Notes: generated by a model from the sequence alone, not told the origin. A stretch of 64,000 nucleotides of DNA from Sphingomonas aliaeris (GCF_016743815.1 NZ_CP061035.1:3040501-3104500), one strand, 5' to 3'. Positions 45,554-54,823 are shown, numbered from the stretch's first letter. Program-made: numbers and translations.

Positions 45554-46330
45554 TCAGTCGCGGAAGGAAGGATCGATCCGGTCGAGCTTTCGCAACAGCG
45601 CCGGCCAGGCGAGCCCGTTCGCAAGCATTCCGACACCCTGGCCCGACTGGCTCTTGACCTTTTCCGCCACGCCCTGCGGCGGGTTGTTCAGTCCATCCCG
45701 GCCTGCGCTCAGCATCAATACCTGCGCCTCGCACGCGCGTTCCAGAAAATACATTCGCAGGAACGCCTCCGCCACCGTCGCGCCGACGGTCAGCGTGCCG
45801 TGGTTCCGCAGGATCATCGCGTTCTTCGTACCCAGATCCTCGACCAGCCGTTCGCGTTCCTCCAGATCCGTCGCGATACCTTCGAAGTCGTGATAGGCGA
45901 TGTCGTGATGCGCGATCATCGCGGTCTGCGTGTGCGGCATCAGTCCTTCCGCCATCGCCGACACCGCCTGCCCGTAAGGCGTGTGCAGGTGAAGCACGGC
46001 CACCGCATCCTCGCGCGCATTGTGGATCGCGGAATGGATCACGAACCCGGCGCGGTTCACCGGCGCGGGCGTATCCATTACCTTGTTACCATCGACGTCG
46101 ATCTTGACGAGGCTCGACGCGGTGATCTCCTCGAACATCTGCGTGTACGGGTTGATCAGGAAGTGATGCTCCGGCCCCGGCACCCGCGCGGACAGATGGG
46201 TGAAGATCAGATCGTCCCAGCCGTACAGCGCGACCAACCGGTACGCGGCGGCGAGATCGACGCGCAGCGCCCACTCCGCGGCCGATACTTGATCCCGGAT
46301 CGTGTCCGCCATCTTCAATGCCGTCGCCAT
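45554..46330 (-). CDS. Class II aldolase/adducin family protein
   Basis: 258-residue zinc-dependent class II aldolase/adducin fold. The first part is LRVDLAAAYRLVALYGWDDLIFTHLSARVPG, then FLINPYTQMFEEITASSLVKID. Zinc ligands are in VLHLHTPYGQAVSAM (His-x-His) and ILRNHGTLTVG (His). The C-terminal helices include FLRMYFLERACEAQV. ATG at 46330 follows CAGGAGAGATG. Members include fuculose-phosphate aldolases and other sugar or hydroxy-acid lyases, and the substrate here is not determined. Divergent from the Crp-type regulator, with 93 bp between. Confidence 0.9.
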   Translation of the reverse strand: MATALKMADTIRDQVSAAEWALRVDLAAAYRLVALYGWDDLIFTHLSARVPGPEHHFLINPYTQMFEEITASSLVKIDVDGNKVMDTPAPVNRAGFVIHSAIHNAREDAVAVLHLHTPYGQAVSAMAEGLMPHTQTAMIAHHDIAYHDFEGIATDLEERERLVEDLGTKNAMILRNHGTLTVGATVAEAFLRMYFLERACEAQVLMLSAGRDGLNNPPQGVAEKVKSQSGQGVGMLANGLAWPALLRKLDRIDPSFRD

Positions 46331-46423
46331 GTCATCTCTCCTGCTTTGGGCGAAGGATAGGCCGGTTCGAAGCCGACTTTGTCGCATGCTTGACAATTCG
46401 GTCGATAAATCGACACTCCCGAC

Positions 46424-47089
46424 ATGATGCAGATCGACGCAAAGATGCTCGACCGCGATCCCTGGTTCGGGGCGATCCCGCCGGAGCGGCGGACCGCCTT
46501 GCTTGCGGAGGGGCGCGTCCGCGCCGTGACCACGGGCGGATCCGTCTACGGCATCGGCGATCCACCGAACGGCTTATGGTGCGTGCTCGAGGGGCAGGTG
46601 CGGTTGAAAGGCTATTCGGCGAACGGGGTCGAGATGCTCGTCCTCGTGCTGCGCCCGGGCAAGTGGTTCGGCGAATTGTCGACGCTGGACGGTGGGCCGC
46701 GCCCGCACGACGCGCTGGCATTCGGCGACACACGATTGCTTCACATCGCCATGCCGGCATTCGGGCGCGCGGTCGATCTCCAGCCGATGCTGTACCGCGA
46801 TCTCGGGCTGCTCGTCTGCGCGCATCAGCGCAGCGCGCTTGATTTCCTCGGGCAGAGCGTGTCCCAATCGGTTCGCGTCCGCCTTGCGAGTTCGCTCGCG
46901 CATTCGACGATCGGTGCAGACGGATATCTGCAGGTGCGGCAGGACGAACTCGCAGCTTTGGTCGGCGTGTCGCGGCAATCGGTCAATCGCCACCTCCGAC
47001 TGTTCGAACAGGCGGGGCTGATCGCGCTCGGATACAGGGAAATCCGCGTTCGCGACGCGGCGGGGCTGCTGGCGATCGCCGCGGAATAG
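46424..47089 (+). CDS. Crp/Fnr-family transcriptional regulator
   Basis: 221 residues. Cyclic-nucleotide-binding-like beta-roll (about 15-120: GGSVYGIGDPPNGLWCVLEGQVRLKGYSANGVEM, RPGKWFGELSTLDGG), dimer helix, and a C-terminal winged HTH with recognition region ELAALVGVSRQSVNRHLRLFEQAGLI. No cysteine cluster for an Fe-S centre, so not a canonical FNR. The effector is unknown. Divergent from the class II aldolase gene, which it may control; converges on the TetR gene. Confidence 0.9.
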   Translation: MMQIDAKMLDRDPWFGAIPPERRTALLAEGRVRAVTTGGSVYGIGDPPNGLWCVLEGQVRLKGYSANGVEMLVLVLRPGKWFGELSTLDGGPRPHDALAFGDTRLLHIAMPAFGRAVDLQPMLYRDLGLLVCAHQRSALDFLGQSVSQSVRVRLASSLAHSTIGADGYLQVRQDELAALVGVSRQSVNRHLRLFEQAGLIALGYREIRVRDAAGLLAIAAE

Positions 47090-47111
47090 GGCTTTCAGGT
47101 CCCGCATTGCT

Positions 47112-47693
47112 TCAGACGCCCAGCTTGGCCTTTACGGCATTCCGGACCGTTGCGAGCATCGCCTCCGCCTTCGCATCGTCCGGCTGGATGCGCGACAGGA
47201 CGACCGCGCCGACCATCTCGGCGATCGCCGCGTCGGCCATGCTTTCCGCATCGTCCCGGCCCATGCGCTGGAGCAACGACGCGACGGCGCCCGTCAGCCG
47301 GTCGACCGCCAGCACGAACCGCTCGCGCGCGGCATCGGGCAAGCGCGGCACCTGCCCGGCGAGCGCGGGGATCGGGCATCCGGTGTGCAGGGCCGCACGG
47401 TGCCCCATGGACACATAGTGATCGACGAACCGCGCGAGTGCGACGTGCGGTTCGGTGTCCGACAATCCTTCGAAGAACGCGGTGTAGCGATCCTCGAACA
47501 TATAGCTCACCGCCTGCGCGACGAGATCGTCCTTCGACCTGAAATGCGCGTAGAATCCGCCGTGGGTGAGGCCCGCCGCGCCCATGACCTGCGCGACGCC
47601 GATCCGCTCGACCCCGTCGCGGCGGATCGCCTTTGCCGCTTCCCGCAACACCCGCTCGCGCGTTTCCGCCTTGTGTTCGCTGCCATATCGCAT
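47112..47693 (-). CDS. TetR-family transcriptional regulator
   Basis: 193-residue repressor. The HTH is near residues 28-55 (IGVAQVMGAAGLTHGGFYAHFRSKDDLV). The helical ligand-binding domain has a single Cys in HTGCPIPALAGQVPRL. Start ATG 47693 lies 5 bp after the repaired nodT stop, so it is the last gene of the emrB-nodT-tetR unit and probably represses the efflux genes through sites in the emrA-emrB intergenic region. The inducing drug is unknown. Confidence 0.9.
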   Translation of the reverse strand: MRYGSEHKAETRERVLREAAKAIRRDGVERIGVAQVMGAAGLTHGGFYAHFRSKDDLVAQAVSYMFEDRYTAFFEGLSDTEPHVALARFVDHYVSMGHRAALHTGCPIPALAGQVPRLPDAARERFVLAVDRLTGAVASLLQRMGRDDAESMADAAIAEMVGAVVLSRIQPDDAKAEAMLATVRNAVKAKLGV

Positions 47694-47698
47694 CGCCG

Positions 47699-49140
47699 TT
47701 ACATGTGCCCCCGGATGCGGTTGCCAAGGCGGAAGACGCCTCCGCACGCCATCCCCCGCCCAGCGCGCGATAGGCGGCGACCGCTGCGCGCGCTTCGTCT
47801 CCGCGGACGGCAGCCAGCCGATCGGATGCGCCGAGCAGTTCGCGGTCCGCGTCCGTCACGTCGATCAGTCCGGTCACGCCGCCGACATAGGCCCGCTGCG
47901 CCTGCGTGCGCGACAGCGTGAGCGCCGCCACCTGCCGCTCCAGCGCGACCCGTTCGGCATAAGCCTCGGCCAGTCGCGACAGCGCGGTCTCCACATCCTC
48001 GGCCGCCCGCAGCACGGTACCGCGCCAGGCCGCCAGCGACTCCGCCTGCGTCCCCCTCGCCGCGGCGACTTCGGCGTCGACGCGGCCGAAATCGAACAAG
48101 CGCCAGCGCAGCCCTGCCCCGCCCGACGCCTCCACCGCACCACCGGTGAACAGCCGGCTGGTTCCCAGGCTCGCGACGCCGAGCAGTCCGGACAGCGAAA
48201 GATGCGGATAATAGTCCGCCACCGCCTGCCCGATCCGTGCCGTGTTCGCCGCCACCCGCCGCTCCGCCGCGACGATGTCCGGGCGACGACGCAGCAGGTC
48301 CCCCGGCGCGGTGCTGCCCGCCGGGACCGGCGCCGCGGGGATTGGCGCGGTGCCGGTCAGCAGCGCGCGATTGGCGCCGGGTTGTTCGCCAACCAGCACG
48401 TCGATCCGGTTGAGTTGCGCCGCGATCCCCGCCCGCAGCGGCGCGGCGCCCCCACGTACCCCCTCAAGCGTGGCGCGCGCGCGGTTCAGTTCCAGTTCGG
48501 CGGCGATCCCCGCATCGAAACGCTGCCGGACCAGATCGACCAGTTGCTCCTGCTTGCGCGTCTGCCCTTCTGCCACCGCCAACCGCGCCTGCAACGCCCG
48601 CAGCATCAGATACGCATCCGCGGTTTCCGCCGCGACCGCGACGCCGATCGCGCCGGCGTCCGCCTCGCTCGCGGCGAGATCGGCACGCGCCGCCTCGCGC
48701 ACGCGCCGCGCGCCGCCGAACAGGTCGATCTCCCACGATGCACGCGCCCCGACATCATATTGCGTATAGCCGCGAGGCACGCCCAGTGCCGTGGTCACGC
48801 GACCGACCGGCGTCTCGCGCGACTGGCTGACCGTCTGGACCCCGCCCGATCCGTCCAGCACCGGCAGCAGGTCCGCCCCCGCCCCGCGCGCCAGCGCCCG
48901 CGACCGGTCGATCCGCGCGCGCGCCTGTGCCAGATCGGTATTCGACACCCGCGCCCGTTGCACCAGCGACATCAGCACGGGATCGCCGAAGCCGGCCCAC
49001 CAGTCCGCATCGATCGCCGCGGCATCGATCGCCGACGCACCGATGAACGCCGGGGTCAGCGGCAGCGACGGGCGGACATGATCCGGCCCGACCGTACATC
49101 CGGCGAGTGCAGTGGTGGCGATGAGTAACGTGAGGCGCAT
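47699..49140 (-). CDS. NodT-family outer-membrane efflux lipoprotein, C-terminal frameshift
   Basis: Outer-membrane channel of a tripartite efflux pump. Lipoprotein signal MRLTLLIATTALAGC with lipobox LAGC, then NodT signatures WWAGFGDPVLMSLVQRA and, in the two OEP repeats, YTQYDVGARASWEIDLFGG, PGDLLRRRPDIVAAERR and GLRWRLFDFGRVDAEV. As sequenced the frame runs through the whole tetR gene to 47095. A C5 run at 47708-47712 should be six C; with that base the protein ends normally at a TAA at 47699, just before tetR. About 480 residues when repaired. The start is 10 bp after the emrB stop. Confidence 0.88.
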
Positions 49141-49150
49141 GGCGCTTCCT

Positions 49151-50740
49151 TCAATGGGCATCGGCGGGGGAAACCGGCGCTTCGTTGGGCAGCGCCTTGC
49201 AGAACGGGACCATCACGAGCGCCGCGACGAACATCCACGCCATCAACCGGAACACGTCGTCGAACGCGATCGTCAGCGCCTCGCGCCCGACGATTCGGGC
49301 GATGCCGGCCTGTGCGAGCAACAGCGCGTGATCGGGATCGGGCGTGATCGCGCCGAAACGCTGCGCCAGCGCGGCGATCGCATCCTGCGCGCCACGCCCG
49401 CCCGAACCCAGTGCCTCGCCGAAGCGCGCCGCCTGGATCCGCGCATTGTCGCCGAGCCACGTATTGACCGTCGCGATGCCGATCGCGCCGCCCAAATTGC
49501 GCATCAGGTTGAACAATCCGGATGCCGATCGCAGTTCCGGCCCCTGAAAAGCGGACAGCGCCATGTTCACCGCGGGCACGATGCACAACATCACGAACAG
49601 CCCGCGCACCAGTTGCGGCACCAACAGTTCGTCGAACCCCCAGTTCGATCCCAGGAACGACGTCAGCCACAGGCTGAATGCGAACCCGACCAGGCCGACC
49701 GCGATGACGATCCGCCGGTCGATCCGGTTCGACGCCCAGGCGGCGATGACGGTGCTGACCAGCTGCCCCGCGCCCACCACGAACACCGTCGTGCCGATCT
49801 CCAGGCTGTCGAACCCGCGCACCCGGCCGAGGAAGACGGGCACCAGATAGGTCGATGCATAGATGCCGAACCCGATCACCAGGTTGAACAGGCAGGCAAA
49901 GGCGAAGGTGCGGTTGCGGAACGGTGACAATCGCACGATCGGATTCCGCGAATAGAAGGAGCGTTCGAGGAACAGCCCGAACGCCACCAGCGCGATCCAC
50001 GCCACCATCACGATGTGCGGGTCGCCGAACCAGTCCTTCCTCGGCCCCTCCTCCAGCACATATTGCAGCCCGCCCAGCGCGACCGCCATCGCGACGAGAT
50101 GCGACCAGTCGATCCGCGCGAACATGCTGCGATCGCCGCGGTCGATATCCACCACCATGATCGTCAGCACGGTGACGGCGATGCCCGGCGCGACGTTGAT
50201 GAAGAATATCCAGCGCCAGCCGATCGTATCGGTGATGATCCCGCCGACAGTGGGCCCCAAAGTCGGCGCGAGCACCGAGACCATGCCGAGGATCGCGGGG
50301 ATCAGGGCGCGCTGTTTTCCCTCGAAGATAGTGAAGCCGACTGCGAAGACGCTGGGCACCATCGCGCCGCCGACGAAGCCTTGTATCGCGCGAAAGGCGA
50401 TCATCGATTCGATGTTCCAGGCGAGACCACAGGCGATGCTCGATACCGTGAACAAGGCGGCGGACGCGGCGAACAGCCACCGCGTCGACATCGCCTGCGC
50501 AAGGAATGCCGAGAACGGGATCATCACCAGTTCGGCCATCAGATAGGCGGTCTGCACCCAGCTGATCTCGTCCGGCCCGGCGGACAGACCCGCCTGCACG
50601 TCGTTCAGCGATGCGGCGACGATCTGGATATCGATCAATGCCATGAACTGGCCGAACGCGAGCACGCCGAAGATCAGATACTTGCGCGACAGTGGCAAGG
50701 CCAACGGGTTGGGCGGCATGTGCGCGGCGGTGCTGATCAT
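49151..50740 (-). CDS. emrB: DHA2-family MFS drug transporter (EmrB-like)
   Basis: 529-residue inner-membrane proton antiporter with about 14 hydrophobic helices. Helix 1 carries FGVLAFGQFMALIDIQIVAASL and ISWVQTAYLMAELVMIPF. Motif A-like loop SAFLAQAMSTRWLF, and the DHA2 motif C region APTLGPTVGGIITDTIGWRWIFFIN. ATG at 50740 follows AAGGGCAAGT. It works with the divergent EmrA-type adaptor and the NodT channel to expel drugs across both membranes. Substrate not deducible. Confidence 0.94.
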   Translation of the reverse strand: MISTAAHMPPNPLALPLSRKYLIFGVLAFGQFMALIDIQIVAASLNDVQAGLSAGPDEISWVQTAYLMAELVMIPFSAFLAQAMSTRWLFAASAALFTVSSIACGLAWNIESMIAFRAIQGFVGGAMVPSVFAVGFTIFEGKQRALIPAILGMVSVLAPTLGPTVGGIITDTIGWRWIFFINVAPGIAVTVLTIMVVDIDRGDRSMFARIDWSHLVAMAVALGGLQYVLEEGPRKDWFGDPHIVMVAWIALVAFGLFLERSFYSRNPIVRLSPFRNRTFAFACLFNLVIGFGIYASTYLVPVFLGRVRGFDSLEIGTTVFVVGAGQLVSTVIAAWASNRIDRRIVIAVGLVGFAFSLWLTSFLGSNWGFDELLVPQLVRGLFVMLCIVPAVNMALSAFQGPELRSASGLFNLMRNLGGAIGIATVNTWLGDNARIQAARFGEALGSGGRGAQDAIAALAQRFGAITPDPDHALLLAQAGIARIVGREALTIAFDDVFRLMAWMFVAALVMVPFCKALPNEAPVSPADAH

Positions 50741-50755
50741 ACTTGCCCTTGCAGG

Positions 50756-50780
50756 ATTACGATCATAATATTACGGTCAT
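50756..50780. promoter_or_regulatory. Candidate operator between emrB and emrA
   Basis: ATTACGATCAT (50756-50766) and ATTACGGTCAT (50770-50780) are 11-bp direct repeats with one mismatch, 14 bp apart, in an unusually AT-rich 66-bp divergent spacer. They overlap the likely promoters of both genes and are the best candidate site for the linked TetR repressor, although TetR operators are usually inverted repeats. Confidence 0.45.
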
Positions 50781-50806
50781 CATATGAAATGCGCAAGGGG
50801 CCGGAT

Positions 50807-51920
50807 ATGGATGCTGTGACGACGGAAATGCCGGCCGGTGCGCGCCCATCGCGCCTCGCGTCGCCGCGCACGCTGGCTGCGTCCGGCGTCGCGATCCTCG
50901 TCGCGGTCGGCGGCGCACTGTGGTTCACTGCCGCCCCAAGCAGCGAGACGACCGACGATGCCTATGTCGCGGCCGATGCCACATCGGTCGCCCCGAAAAT
51001 CCGCGGGCTCGTCGCCGAAGTGTTCGTCCGGGACAATCAGCTCGTGAAGGCGGGACAGAAGATCGCACGGATCGACCCCGAGGAATTCGACGCGCGCGTC
51101 CAGCAATCCGAAGCGGCGATCGCCGATGCCGAGGCTGGCGTCGCCGCCGCGCGTGCCGCTCTCGTCAGCCTGGATGCGGAGCAACGGCTCGCCACGGCGC
51201 AGACCGCCGCCGCCCGCACCGCGATACGATCGGCCGATGCGCAGTCCGTCCGCGCCGTCGCCGATCGCCGTCGCTTCGATGCACTGGTCGCAGGGGGTGC
51301 GGTTGCCCGCCGCGATGCCGATACCTATGCCGCCGCGGCCGTCACCGCCGAACAGGATGCGGCGCGCGCACGGGCGTTGCTCGCGGTCTCGGGCGAGACG
51401 GCGGGGGTCACGCGCGCGAAGCGGGCCGGGCTGCTTGCCGCGGTGCAGACCGCCCAGGCGAAGGTCGCGCAGGCGCGGGCCGCGCACGATCTGGCGGTGC
51501 AGGATCGGCGCCATACCGTGATCCTGGCGCCCGTCGCCGGCACGATAGGCAACCGGCAGGTCCGCGTCGGCGACTATGTGCAGCCCGGCACGCGCCTGCT
51601 GACGCTGGTCCCGCTGCACGCGCTGTATGTGACCGCGAACTTCAAGGAGACGCAAACCGCACGGATGCGGCCGGGCCAGCCCGTCTCGATCGATGCGGAC
51701 GCCTTGCCGGGCCGCGAACTTAAGGGCGTCGTCGACAGCCTGGCCCCCCGGTTCGGGATCCAGTTTCTCTTTATTGCCGTTCGAACCGGGCACCGGCAAC
51801 TTCACCAAGATCGTGCAGCGCGTCGGCGTGCGCATCCGCTTCGATCCGAACCAGCCGGACGTGGACCGCCTTCGTCCCGGCCTGTCCGTCACAGCCCGGG
51901 TCGGTCTCGACGGACACTGA
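50807..51920 (+). CDS. emrA: EmrA/HlyD-type membrane-fusion adaptor, C-terminal frameshift
   Basis: Periplasmic adaptor joining EmrB to NodT. Start ATG 50807 after AAGGGG. Membrane anchor LAASGVAILVAVGGALWFTA, then TTDDAYVAADATSVAPKIRGLVAEVFVRDNQLVKAGQ (lipoyl half), a long Ala-rich coiled coil (about 100-215), second lipoyl half VILAPVAGTIGNRQVRVGDYVQPGTRL and NFKETQTARMRPGQPV. The frame breaks in a C6 run at 51744-51749; with five C it continues GSGSSFSLLPFEPGTGNFTKIVQRV to a stop at 51920 (about 370 residues). As sequenced it runs into unrelated sequence to 52246. Confidence 0.88.
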
Positions 51921-52382
51921 CCTCTTCTGTCCGGCCGCGAAGACCCGTACCCCTGTGCCAGCCCGCGCGGCGCGGCGGCGGGCGTCGACGCCGCATATGC
52001 CTTGCGAAAAGCAGTGACTTGCACCTTCGCCGCCAGGTTCGGCGCCCGAAAATCAGAGAAGTCGGTCCACAAAACCCCGAAAATCGCATTATTCACTATC
52101 AAATGCTAATGTATGTTAGAGGACATAAGTTAGGTATAGACACCGCTTTCCTGCCGATTATGACAGCAAAAACAGTCGCATGCCGCCGCTTCCGAGGTCG
52201 TGCCGCGGCTGGGCTATTTCAGTTCGGAGCTATGGGTACGACTTGAATCTGTTCGAACGACGGAGGTTCGTCGTGGTGTGATCGTGAAGCAGGTGCCTGC
52301 ACGACGATCATCGACCGACACAACCGGATCGGACTGATGTTCGGGTCGCGCCCTCTCCCAGGCGAAGGCGGTTGAAGGTAGG
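51921..52382. other. 462-bp intergenic region with AT-rich patch
   Basis: No coding or RNA gene recognised between emrA and the second Crp-type regulator. Bases about 52080-52145 are strikingly AT-rich for this genome (ATTATTCACTATCAAATGCT at 52089-52108), which fits a promoter region for the regulator. No clear operator symmetry was seen. Confidence 0.5.
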
Positions 52383-53138
52383 ATGCGGGACCGGACACAT
52401 CACATAGATCTCTTGTTGCGCAAGCTGGCGCTGCTCGAACGGCTCGATGATCAGGAACAGGCGGCGATCGCCGGCCTGCCGTTCGAACTCGAAAACGTGC
52501 CGGCGCACCGCATGCTGATCCGCGAAGGCAGTCAGGTGACGCATTGCTCGCTGCTCGTCAGGGGCTTTGCCTGCCGCCACAAGATGGCGCGGACGGGCAA
52601 GCGTCAGATCGTGGCGTTCCATATGGCCGGCGACATGATGGATCTGCAACACGCGCTGCTGTCGCGCGCGGACCACAATCTGCAGATGATAACGGACGGC
52701 ACGGTCGGAACGGTTCCGATCAAGGCGATGAAGGCGGTCTGCCGGGACTTTCCCCGGATTGCCGAGGCATTCGCCAAGGACGCGCTGATCGACGCATCGA
52801 TCTTCCGCGAATGGGTGCTGAACGTCGGCGGCCGCGATGCGAAGACGCGCGTGGCGCACATGCTGTGCGAATTCGTCGCGCGGCGCGAGGCGATGGGCAT
52901 CTCCCCGGTCGAGGCGATGCGGCTCCCAATGACGCAGGAACAGATCGGCGATGCGACCGGGCTGACGGCGGTCCACGTCAATCGCATGTTGCGGCTGCTG
53001 TCCGAAGAAGGCGCCTTCCGGCACGAAGGTCGCGAGTTGGTGATTTCGGACTGGCCGATGTTGAAGGCGGTGGCGGACTTCGACGCTGCCTATCTTCACG
53101 GTTTGGCGCACGAGCCCCAGTCTGCGAACGCATTCTGA
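52383..53138 (+). CDS. Crp/Fnr-family transcriptional regulator
   Basis: 251 residues starting MRDRTHHIDLLLRKLALLERL. A cNMP-binding-like domain has RMLIREGSQVTHCSLLVRGFACRHKMARTGKRQIVAFHMAGDMMDL. A dimer helix leads to a winged HTH with recognition segment LPMTQEQIGDATGLTAVHVNRMLRLLSEEG. Two scattered cysteines do not form an FNR-type cluster. Many such regulators occur in sphingomonads and respond to undetermined signals. The next gene starts 68 bp downstream behind a strong hairpin. Confidence 0.9.
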   Translation: MRDRTHHIDLLLRKLALLERLDDQEQAAIAGLPFELENVPAHRMLIREGSQVTHCSLLVRGFACRHKMARTGKRQIVAFHMAGDMMDLQHALLSRADHNLQMITDGTVGTVPIKAMKAVCRDFPRIAEAFAKDALIDASIFREWVLNVGGRDAKTRVAHMLCEFVARREAMGISPVEAMRLPMTQEQIGDATGLTAVHVNRMLRLLSEEGAFRHEGRELVISDWPMLKAVADFDAAYLHGLAHEPQSANAF

Positions 53139-53173
53139 CGTGCCGGTCGGGCACCGCGCTGTAACCGGCATCG

Positions 53174-53198
53174 CCCCTGCCGCCGCTTGCGGCAGGGG
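53174..53198 (+). promoter_or_regulatory. Hairpin sequestering the ribosome-binding site of the DUF6894-like gene
   Basis: CCCCTGCCGC-CGCTT-GCGGCAGGGG is a perfect 10-bp stem with a 5-nt loop ending 8 bases before the ATG at 53207. The 3' arm contains the AGGGG that would be the Shine-Dalgarno sequence, paired with CCCCT. It could block translation until melted, or it could serve as a terminator for the upstream regulator; no U-tract follows. Confidence 0.5.
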
Positions 53199-53206
53199 GT
53201 AGGCGC

Positions 53207-53452
53207 ATGGCCCGGTTCTACTTTCATCTCGACGAAAACGGATCGATCGTCGAGGATTTCGAAGGCATCGATCTGCCGGACCTCGCCGCCGCACGAGCGT
53301 CCGCCCTGCAGGCGGCGCGCGGGATCATGGCCCACGATATCGAACATGGCAGGCTCAGCCTGTCCACCTATATCGCGATCGCGGACGCGGATGGGCGCTA
53401 TCTGGAACAGTTGGTTTTCAGGGATGCGGTCGTCATAACCGGCATCTCGTAA
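53207..53452 (+). CDS. DUF6894-like small protein (81 aa)
   Basis: Starts MARFYFHLDENGSIVEDFEGIDLPDLAAARASALQAARGIMAHDI and ends with strands LSTYIAIADADGRYLEQLVFRDAVVITG. This beta-alpha-beta pattern with YFHLD..G....D..G..L.D...A is characteristic of the DUF6894 group abundant in rhizobia and sphingomonads. Function unknown. The ribosome-binding site lies inside a hairpin. Confidence 0.82.
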   Translation: MARFYFHLDENGSIVEDFEGIDLPDLAAARASALQAARGIMAHDIEHGRLSLSTYIAIADADGRYLEQLVFRDAVVITGIS

Positions 53453-53477
53453 GACGGACCGGGGTCGTCGGGCGACT

Positions 53478-53500
53478 GAGTTCGATCGCCGTTCGAACTC
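53478..53500 (+). terminator. Terminator-like hairpin after the DUF6894-like gene
   Basis: GAGTTCGA-TCGCCGT-TCGAACTC forms an 8-bp stem with a 7-nt loop followed by TTTCGAT, 26 bp beyond the stop codon. Short T-run only, so moderate support. Confidence 0.4.
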
Positions 53501-53546
53501 TTTCGATAACCTGCGTTAAGCCTCTGTTTTAACTACCTTAAGTCCG

Positions 53547-53571
53547 GGAACACGGTCACAGAACCGGCGTT
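53547..53571 (+). promoter_or_regulatory. EcfG-type general-stress promoter of the SDR operon
   Basis: GGAAC (53547-53551), exactly 16 bp, then CGTT (53568-53571): a perfect match to the GGAAC-N16/17-CGTT consensus of EcfG/SigT sigma factors. It is 25 bp upstream of the GTG start of the SDR gene. It should drive the SDR, membrane-protein and 86-aa genes as a stress-induced operon. Confidence 0.7.
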
Positions 53572-53596
53572 GATCGACTCCTGATGGAGTTGCGTT

Positions 53597-54397
53597 GTGC
53601 CTGACACCGATACCCCGCTTTTTGCCGTCGTCACGGGCGGATCGAACGGAATAGGCTATGCGCTTGCGCGTGAACTTCTGGATCACGGCTATGATGTCCT
53701 GATCGCGGCGGAGGATGAAGCGCACCTGGCGGACGCGGCGCGCTCTTTGCCCGGGGACAGCGCCGTACAGGTGCTGACGCACGCCGCCGACCTCTCCCGG
53801 GAAGACGGCGTCGACAACCTGTACCGCGCGATCGGCGATCGACCGGTCGACGTACTGGCGATCAATGCCGGCGTCGGGCTGGGCGGGGCGTTCATGCAAA
53901 CCGATCTGCAGGCGGAATTGCGGATGATCGACCTGAACGTGCGCGGCGCGGTACAGCTGGCCAAGCTCGTCGGCCGGGACATGGTCGCGCGCGACAGCGG
54001 CCGGATGCTGTTCACCTCCTCGATCGCAGCGACGATGCCTGATCCGTTCGAGGCGGTTTACGGCGCGACCAAGGTCTTCCTGCGCTGGTTCGCCGAGGCG
54101 CTGCGCAACGAACTGAAGGATACCGGTGTCGGCGTCACCGTGCTGATGCCGAGCGTCACCGACACGAACTTCTTCCACCGCGCCGACATGGACGACACCC
54201 GCGCCGGTACGATGGAGAATAAGGACGATCCCGCCGATGTCGCCCGCGCCGCATTTGCCGCGATGATGGCCGACAAGGACAAGGTGATCCCGTCGCTGAA
54301 GAACAAGGCGATGGGGGCGGTCGCCGACCTGCTGCCCGATGCCGTCGCCGCGCAGATCCACCGCGGGCTTTCCGAACCGGGTTCGGGGAAAAGCTGA
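53597..54397 (+). CDS. SDR-family oxidoreductase
   Basis: 266-residue classical short-chain dehydrogenase. Cofactor loop VVTGGSNGIGYALARELLDHG, acidic/adenine position LIAAEDEAHL, INAGVGLGG, catalytic Ser in MLFTSSIAATMPD, and Y-x3-K in AVYGATKVFLRWFAEALRNEL. The GTG at 53597 (PDTDTPLFAVVTGG) is the likely start, positioned for the EcfG promoter. C-terminal ADPADVARAAFAAMMADKDKVIPS-type region fits SDRs acting on polyols or ketones. Substrate unknown. First gene of a three-gene operon. Confidence 0.9.
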   Translation: MPDTDTPLFAVVTGGSNGIGYALARELLDHGYDVLIAAEDEAHLADAARSLPGDSAVQVLTHAADLSREDGVDNLYRAIGDRPVDVLAINAGVGLGGAFMQTDLQAELRMIDLNVRGAVQLAKLVGRDMVARDSGRMLFTSSIAATMPDPFEAVYGATKVFLRWFAEALRNELKDTGVGVTVLMPSVTDTNFFHRADMDDTRAGTMENKDDPADVARAAFAAMMADKDKVIPSLKNKAMGAVADLLPDAVAAQIHRGLSEPGSGKS

Positions 54398-54417
54398 TCG
54401 TGTCGAAGGAGCAATCG

Positions 54418-54807
54418 ATGATCTACAAGAAACTCGGACTGGGGCTTGGCGTCTTCTCGATCGCGCTCGGGGTGACTGAACTCCTTGCCGCCAAACGGAT
54501 CACCAGAGCGCTCGATGCGGACGGACATGAGGGGTTGGTCAGGGGTTTCGGGGCGCGCGAGATCGTCGCCGGGATCGGACTGCTCGGCGCGCCCGCCAAT
54601 GCCAGCGGGGTTTGGAACCGGGTCGCCGGCGACGCGATGGACCTGACCGCCTTGTCCGCGGCGGCCGCCTCCGCGCCCCGCAACAAGGCCGTGTGGGGGG
54701 CACTCGCCTTCGTCGTCGGGGCAGCGGTGCTGGACGTCATCGTCGCGCGCGGGCTGGACCGGACGACGGGAAAGACATTCCCGGTCCGCGAACCTGTCGC
54801 GGCGTGA
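54418..54807 (+). CDS. Small membrane protein (129 aa)
   Basis: Starts MIYKKLGLGLGVFSIALGVTELLAAKRITRAL with AAGGAGC seven bases upstream, preferred over a GTG at 54400. Two to three hydrophobic helices (IYKKLGLGLGVFSIALGVTELL; REIVAGIGLLG; AVWGALAFVVGAAVLDVIVARGL) with a conserved-looking GFGAREI motif. Such proteins are often encoded beside, or fused to, polyketide-cyclase/dehydrase proteins, but none is adjacent here. Member of the EcfG-promoted operon; function unknown. Confidence 0.8.
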   Translation: MIYKKLGLGLGVFSIALGVTELLAAKRITRALDADGHEGLVRGFGAREIVAGIGLLGAPANASGVWNRVAGDAMDLTALSAAAASAPRNKAVWGALAFVVGAAVLDVIVARGLDRTTGKTFPVREPVAA

Positions 54808-54823
54808 TCGGAAGGACCGGGCA

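Noticed and set aside
47095..49161. 688-codon continuous frame covering nodT and tetR
   Set aside because: The last about 210 codons are tetR read in the wrong frame. One base in the C5 run at 47708-47712 restores a stop before tetR, so this is not a real fusion protein.
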